Positions 58,345 through 64,000 of a stretch of 64,000 bases of DNA are shown piece after piece. This DNA is from Takakia lepidozioides (taxonomy: Eukaryota > Streptophyta > Takakiopsida > Takakiales > Takakiaceae). The position numbers were made by a program, and so were the translations under genes. The stretch lies in NCBI GenBank assembly GCA_030704615.1, contig CM060734.1, forward strand, positions 28,474,042 through 28,538,041, in the 5' to 3' direction. A model generated the notes under the pieces. The model was not told where the DNA came from, did no database searches, and worked only from the letters and a program-made list of their open reading frames with translations. Position 1 is the stretch's first letter. The number at the start of each line of letters is the position of its first letter.

Positions 58345-61300
58345 GAGAGATCACAGAATGGGGCATTGTACCCGTTGGCACACCTCCGGACCATAAGTTC
58401 CGGTTCCAATACAAGATTGGTGTAGAGGTCGCCGAGCTCAAATATGCAGATGTGGTCGACGTAGAGCTGGAAATGGATGTGGAATTTCCGATGTTGGTAA
58501 TGTTCATGATGGAAGATGGTAGATTTCCCAGAACGTTTGGCTTCAAACTTGAGGTACAAATTCTAAGGAAGGCCATGATGAGAGAGTCCATTCGGGCGGG
58601 GTTCACATATTGCGACGAGGGTACTCAATTTACAGATGAAGGTTTTTGCATGGCTTGGGGTATTTTCTTGGATGTGCTTTACTTAAAGGGTAAGGAGATT
58701 GCTAAGACGCGGGAGGAGGAGGCTGCAAGAGTGAAGCCAAAGAAGGGAAAACGGAAATCCATTGACGCCGGTGGTGATGACAATGAAGCCAGTACATCAG
58801 GAGGAAAGAAGAAACAAAAGGAGGAGATGGATCCTGCGTTCATGACACATACCAAGAAACCCAAGGCTGCAGACATATTCGACAAAGACAAGTATGAGAA
58901 GATGTTGGAGAGGCTGGAGCAAGACTACAAGGACATGTTTCCTTTTGGGTTTGAGGCGACCCACGACGTCAAAGTTTCCATGATGGAGCTTGCTCCTAGG
59001 GATATGGTGTACAGGCCCCTAAATGTGAAGCACAAAGACGAAGTCAAAGCGCGTCTTTACCAGCTCCGGGTGTTCGACTCCAAACATCCAGTTTATTTGA
59101 TTCCCGCAAACCCCAAGAAGCCTATGGAGGTTTCTAGTTCGAAACCTCGAAACTGGAAGGAGGTGGAAAATTCCAGATTCTTCGTCATCGATGGACAACA
59201 CACGATCATTGCTGCCAAGGTAAATTTCCCTACAAAATCCAATTTTTGTAACAACATGAACCTCCACTGGACAGCAGTGGAGGTTCATGAACTTTAAACA
59301 ACATGCTTGTCAGGTCGATATCATTTCTGACCTTATTCAATTCTGTCGCAGGAACTTGTGCAAGACGTGGACGACGACAATCTTAAGAAGTACTACACTG
59401 ACTGGCCCTCAAAGATTATATGGTCAAAAGATCTGATGAGGCTCGTGAAGCTATCTAAGCTCCTAAACGACCCGAATAAGGTGCAAAAATTTGACACAAC
59501 ATTTGCCGAGAAAGTTGCACATGCCCGAAATTTCTTCGAGCTGAGGGGGAGGCCGAAAAAGTACAACGATCACACAACGAAGTCGGAGACTAGACAATGG
59601 AAGGTAAATGATTCATTGTGTTTTCCGTTCCTTTTGCTAGGTAACCAAAATATTTTTAAGCTCGGATTTAATGTGACAAACGGAGACCGCATTACGAAGC
59701 AGGAGACACTACAAAAATAGCTTCATAAGGGAGGGTGCTACAATGAATGAGCGGGATGGTTCAGCATTCGGAAATTCGACATGATGGGGTCTTTTGTAAT
59801 GTGTCTTGTTTGGTAATGAGGTGCTTGTCCAGCTCTTATTTTCCCAATCTATTTATGTTCTCCACCTGTAACAGTTCCGCAAATGTGCCACAAAAATACT
59901 TGAAACATCATATGATCATGAAAACGTGATGTTGCGGAGAACGCTTCCAAAACTTTTCATGCTCATTAGGTTTTTCAAGGATTTTCTAGGTACACTCTTG
60001 GAACTGTTCTTGGTGGAGAACATGAACAGATTGGACAAATTTGACTTGGAGGAGCACCGCATTCCGAAGCAGGAGACACTACAGAAAGAGCTTCAAATTA
60101 TAAGGCACAACAAGATGGACAGAGATGAATTGACAATCGAATCATCACTTGGTGTATAGTATAATTGACATGATAGTTGTGACTATTGTTTCATCTCAAA
60201 AATTAATATCAAATATCGAATGAAATGTCTAACTTTGGCCCTGATAATTTTTGTAGGAATTTATGCAAGCATGTCAACTCATACTGGAGATGAATAGCAT
60301 GAAGGAGGCCATGGTTCTGGTTCTCTGTGACGAAGACGTATGGAACCTATGGGAGGAGGTTTTCAAACAGTGGGAACAAAGGAAGCTTATTGATATTTTC
60401 GGGATTCAGTGCAAGGGTGAACAGCTACCGCTGAATAAAACCGCTATCGCGAAACTGCAAGGACTTAAATAGCAGGCAGTTGAAAAGGGTGGCGGAGAAA
60501 ATCCTAAATAGAGACATTTGCATTCGGGGAACGAAATTCAAGGGCGCGGACAAATCCAAAAACACAATGAGCGCGTATATTGACCAAATAAAATTGCGAC
60601 GGTTTATTATCGACGATGTAATGGAAGTCTTAGGGTGGCCTCGGAGGAGCAAACAGAACCCGGAACCGTATACCAAACAGGAGTGGCGTGATATTAAAAA
60701 AAAATACAACTTCAACAAAGGTGAGTTTGAAACATTTCGAGATAGGCTCGGGAACGACTACATTGTTAGTAAACAGAAGATGAATATGGAGACGCAGCCA
60801 ATGACTGCTGCCTTCAAGAAGTATGTCTTGTTGTGCAAGCAGACCTTCGAGGATAACCAGAATGCCATGGCGATTCTACGCACGAGCTTCAGGTCCCATT
60901 ACACACAGCTGGGGGGAAACCAAAAATTTGCTGATGCCAGATCACGGTTGGGACTTGCACCAAAGAATCGGTTCGATGACATATCTATGGTGTTTGTCAA
61001 TACAGTTTGTGATGATGACTCTGTTGTCTTCGAGGCAAATGACTACTCAAATATCCTGGATGCTTTTGTGGCTCGGAAGCTCATGTCCAGTGCTTTTGTG
61101 TTTTTCTCGACACAAGAATCATCGGGAAATCTTGTGTCATACATCCGGAATGCCCCTGGATCAAAGTCGTTTATTATCCGACAGGGTTATTACATTCCCG
61201 GCGAGTTTGAATCACCTTACAAGAGCTGCACGACTATTTTCTCCCGGACGGTCCTCTGCCTCGACTACGTATTTCCGGCAACAACTAAGGAGATGGTGAA

Positions 61301-61913
61301 TCCGGACGACCACATTCAAACTGTTTTGTTATCGCCGGACCCAAGTAATCCCGTTATCCAAGGACCAGATATAGACCCGACCTCGCAGGAGAAGGAGTGC
61401 AGGACTTACCATCATGAGCTGAGGCCGGACACCTACGATTACCTGGTTTTTTTTTTTTGCAGGGACGGAATGTCTTGTGTGAACATTTTCGGAGGACTGG
61501 CAATGATATACGTTCTGCTTGTAAGTGGATTCTGCATCTTGGAATTGTTTGTGTTTTCAATTTTCCCCGATTTAACTCTCGTATTATTGACGTTGTCATA
61601 ATAGCGTGTTTAACCTGTGTCTGATTGTTTCCATTTTGTTAACCTCCACTGGGCAGTGGAGGTTCATGTTATTGGAGTTGTGGGTGTTTTGGGTGTTTGT
61701 TATTCTGCAGTTTGGTGTGTTTGGTAGTTGTCTCAAAATAAAGCCTAACCCTTTCAATCTTTCGATGGTTGGTGTTCGTCGGATTTATTTTGATATCATT
61801 GTTTGGTTTCATTGCAGGAAAGAAATATTCGTGTGCTCGACATAAACTTTGTAACGAAAAAGAAATTTTGTAGAAGCAAAGGTGGAGGCCTATTTCAGGT
61901 CCCTTCAGATTGA
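58345..61913 (+). CDS. Second ParB-like/DNA methyltransferase-like gene
   Basis: Exons: about 58345-59219, 59352-59603, 59875-60153, 60257-61520, 61818-61913, with GT-AG sites and agreeing phases. A Lys-rich linker (KPKKGKRKS) precedes the ParB-like domain: VKVSMMELAPRDMVYRPLNV and RFFVIDGQHTIIAAK at the first junction. A helical middle leads to a C-terminal domain like a beta-class N6/N4 DNA methyltransferase: DDISMVFVNTVCDDD, LMSSAFVFFSTQE, then GMSCVNIFGGLAMIYVLL and ERNIRVLDIN (motif I). Where active enzymes have DPPY or similar, this copy reads NTVCDDD. A one-base frame change sits near 60,463 (LQGL to NSRQLKR). Another in an A-rich run near 61,857 would extend the protein through VEAKVEAYFRSLQID. 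The start codon is not fixed; an in-frame TGA near 58,342 marks the limit. It may be a pseudogene or carry sequence errors. Confidence 0.7.
59257..59287. repeat. Interspersed palindrome, copy 7
   Basis: TGAACCTCCACTGG arm and CAGTGGAGGTTCA arm with a slightly longer core; wholly inside intron 1 of the ParB-like gene. Confidence 0.92.
61641..61664. repeat. Interspersed palindrome, copy 8
   Basis: aacctccactgggcagtgga plus ggtt, inside the last intron of the ParB-like gene. Confidence 0.9.
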
Positions 61914-62021
61914 CAATCAGACTATCGCATGAGACGGAAATGACGGAGACTCACTGTAGGATGACGAAGTGGACGAAGAAGATGATGACGAAGGACACGA
62001 CAAAGATCAGGACGAGAGGAA

Positions 62022-64000
62022 ATGGAGGAGAAACAAGAAGAGGACGACGAGGAGGAGAAAGACGATGATGAGAACATGGAAATCGTCAACGGAGTCCAGG
62101 GGCAGATGCGGCTAATGTGGGAAAGGGAAAGAGAGGGCCGGGAAATTTCACGGTTGGATAATCTAGGTAGTACTCCAAATACCCAAGAACGCGTTGCGCC
62201 ACAAGATGTACACAATCTGGACAGCTCTTCCTCCAGTTCCGATAACACCACAAATAAGAATCCGGCTTCTCCAGGGGGACAAGAAGCGACATCGAGGGAG
62301 TTAGTTGAAACCCTCGGTCAAGGGTTCACACCTGTGGAAGGTGACGAGGCATTGATTATGTCACCGGATCCCGTTAACAATCGTCGTGAGCTGGTGTCCC
62401 AGAATGTCACCCAAGAAGTGGTTCTGGATGTAGGTAACAAATGACAATTAGTGAATGTTTATTCGTACACACTTCTGAATACAATATGACAATATTGTAA
62501 TTATACATACTTGTGAGTGGAATAATCCGAATGTTTTTCCATATGACAATATTGTAATTATATAAAATCCCAATGTTTTTCCCATATCCGTCTTTCAGGA
62601 CTTCCGAATAAAACATATTTCCACCCGGATACATATTTCCGTTCGCACACCTTTGTGGACAGCCACTAACCGATTTGGATAACTTTTCTTGTAGATCCAA
62701 GAATCCAATTCGGAGGAAATGACACACACAAGAAAATGATCAAAAGATACTCAAACGGTGAAGAGACACGTGGATCTGACAGTGAGGGCCAGGTCACCTG
62801 AGCCGGTTCCACAAGTAACCTCCACTGTCCAGTCAACGTTGCCATCAAGGGACGCAGGGATTGAGTCGGAGAATCCTCCTACTCGTGGGGAAGGAGAAGA
62901 GACAGAGCACCACAATCGCGTAATCCAACAACAGATCCCGATTCGGGTAAAACATTGGCTTTCTTCTTATTACTCTTATTATTGGTCTTTTAGTCTCATC
63001 TTCAGTATTGCTCAATTCGGTAATTTTGTCAGATCATTTTGGACCACCATAGTCGTCATCCATGGGATTTTTCATTAATTTCCTGTAGATTCGTGAGACG
63101 ACGTCTGAGGAGATCAAACACACGAGGACCGACTCCATCGACACTGAGATGGTGAAGAGAAGAGTGGATCGAACAATTACTGTCGCTCTATCTGAGCCGG
63201 TCATACAAGTAACCTCCACTGGACAGTCGAGGTTGCCATCTGGCTCCACAGAGAAGGACGAAAACGTTGGACGTAGAGATGGGAAAGAGGAGGAGCAGCC
63301 TGCCCAGGGATCTCAGCAGCTAACTCCAAAACGGTAATGATTTCAACTCCATTCTTCCGTTTGTCTACTTTGGGATTTCTCAAATTGAAATTAATAATGA
63401 ACTCTTCTGTTATTCCACATGACAACATGCATTACCCTCCAGTCGACTATTCCCTTTCTGTCAATCCAAACAATCTGCGTTCCCTTCCTTGGGGACCGAA
63501 CGGATGCCGGCCAGGATACTACTGGTTCTGGACATCGGTTACCTTTGTGAGGTTTTCCTAAAGGATGGAAAGAAAACACCTCCTGCCACCCAGCCTTGTA
63601 TCTCCGCAGGGAAAATCAAGTTAGCTACACGAAACGGTCTTGACGAATTCGTTAAGTGGGTCGTCAAAAAGTTTGCCGTTTGTTTTTGGAACGCTGGACC
63701 TGAAATGAACGTCGAGACTATCGCCAAGGCCGTGTTCGGGAAGTACTATTCCCAGGTCATAACTTACAGCAGTGAAAATTCCGTCATGCATAGATCGACA
63801 TTCAACGAAAAATGGCCTAAAGCTCCCAAAAATCCCATCTACTTTAAACGTCTTTACGACATTTTCGCTGAGGAACACCCGACGGCTTACAAATCCAATA
63901 CTCTCCTCATCGACACTGTAGACAATATGTACAAGTCCTACTTGAACCCGTTAGGACATACCATCTTCCTTCCAAAATATAAGGCGCGCGTGGACCCTGA
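62022..64000 (+). CDS. FCP1/NIF-like HAD-domain gene with acidic N-terminal exons (truncated by window)
   Basis: Acidic, low-complexity frame 62022-62444 (KQEEDDEEEKDDDEN) may be the N-terminus or the tail of the preceding gene. Two short similar exons follow (VKRHVDLTVRARSPEPVPQ at about 62,755; VKRRVDRTITVALSEPV at about 63,149). From about 63,510 to the window end a HAD domain of the NIF/FCP1 type is clear: RILLVLDIGYLCEVFL, TRNGLDEFVKWVVKKFAVCF, FKRLYDIFAEEHP, KSNTLLIDTVDNMYKSYLN and HTIFLPKY. In FCP1/SCP phosphatases motif I is D-x-D-x-T; here it is D-I-G-Y-L, so the nucleophile Asp is present but the general-acid Asp is not. A related plant family with D-x-N-G-L-L is known. Catalysis is doubtful; a binding role is possible. 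Confidence 0.65.
62817..62840. repeat. Interspersed palindrome, copy 9
   Basis: aacctccactgtccagtcaa plus cgtt; the right arm is diverged. Confidence 0.75.
63211..63234. repeat. Interspersed palindrome, copy 10
   Basis: aacctccactggacagtcga plus ggtt; one mismatch between the arms. Confidence 0.85.

Larger units (their letters stand above)
62752..63340 (+). repeat. Tandem duplication, period ~396 bp, containing an exon and a palindrome
   Basis: gtgaagagacacgtggatct at about 62,755 and gtgaagagaagagtggatcg at about 63,151 begin parallel segments. Each has ctgagccggt, then cacaagtaacctccactg or tacaagtaacctccactg, so the palindrome was duplicated with the coding piece. Confidence 0.75.
51361..64000. 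mobile_element. Second large DNA element (boundaries not found)
   Basis: Grouped because the 24-26 bp palindrome occurs about ten times between 51.4 and 63.2 kb and, as far as I can see, nowhere else in the window, and because the region holds a transposase-like gene plus linked cargo genes. The left end may lie in the telomere-like AT-rich block at 49-51 kb. The right end is beyond 64,000. No terminal repeats or target duplication could be identified. Confidence 0.5.

Noticed and set aside
51361-64000. Integrated large DNA virus
   Set aside because: No capsid, packaging ATPase, viral polymerase or other core viral gene is visible; the genes are spliced and linked to a transposase-like gene.

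Overview
The window is nuclear DNA from a land plant. The evidence is a PLS-class pentatricopeptide repeat (PPR) protein ending in a DYW domain, the plastid import component TIC56 with five exons, a broken DUF760 plastid-protein gene, spliced genes with GT-AG introns, Copia and chromodomain Gypsy retrotransposons, and TTTAGGG-like repeats. Degenerate DYW-PPR copies and the Mutator-like (MULE) transposase family seen here suggest a seedless plant (fern or lycophyte). That placement is an inference.

Layout. 1-2.4 kb: interspersed and tandem repeats. 3.7-6.8 kb (minus): an apparently intact five-exon TRAF-type zinc-finger gene with a C-terminal membrane anchor. 7.9-10.4 kb (plus): an intact intronless DYW PPR gene. 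11.9-14.6 kb (plus): TIC56. 16.8-23.2 kb (minus): a DUF760 pseudogene split by a 5.2-kb Copia element with a CTTGT target duplication. 23.3-26.5 kb: a rearranged DYW-PPR pseudogene. 26.7-28.8 kb: four tandem repeats of about 578 bp.

29,403-46,730: a large MULE bounded by a 9-bp target duplication (CTTGAGGCT) and GTGAGCC-rich inverted termini. It carries a minus-strand transposase, an array of about eight perfect or near-perfect hairpins, and a plus-strand gene combining a ParB-like domain (DGNHR) with an N6/N4-type DNA methyltransferase-like C-terminus. A chromodomain Gypsy element (36,987-43,919, 5-bp duplication CTGCT) sits inside an exon of that gene. 47.3-48.0 kb: more PPR debris. 49.1-51 kb: AT-rich sequence with telomere-like repeats.

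51.4-64 kb (runs off the window): a second, unrelated-looking element. It has a minus-strand transposase-like gene of the DUF7869 type, a gene for a Ser-Pro-Tyr repeat protein, another ParB-like/methyltransferase-like gene (IDGQH), and the start of an FCP1/NIF-like HAD-domain gene. About ten copies of a 24-26 bp palindrome (arms AACCTCCACTG) lie in its introns and spacers. The most interesting result is that two different transposase systems in one window each travel with a ParB-methyltransferase gene and a palindrome family. The first gene is clearly decayed. The second has frameshifts and an altered catalytic motif region.
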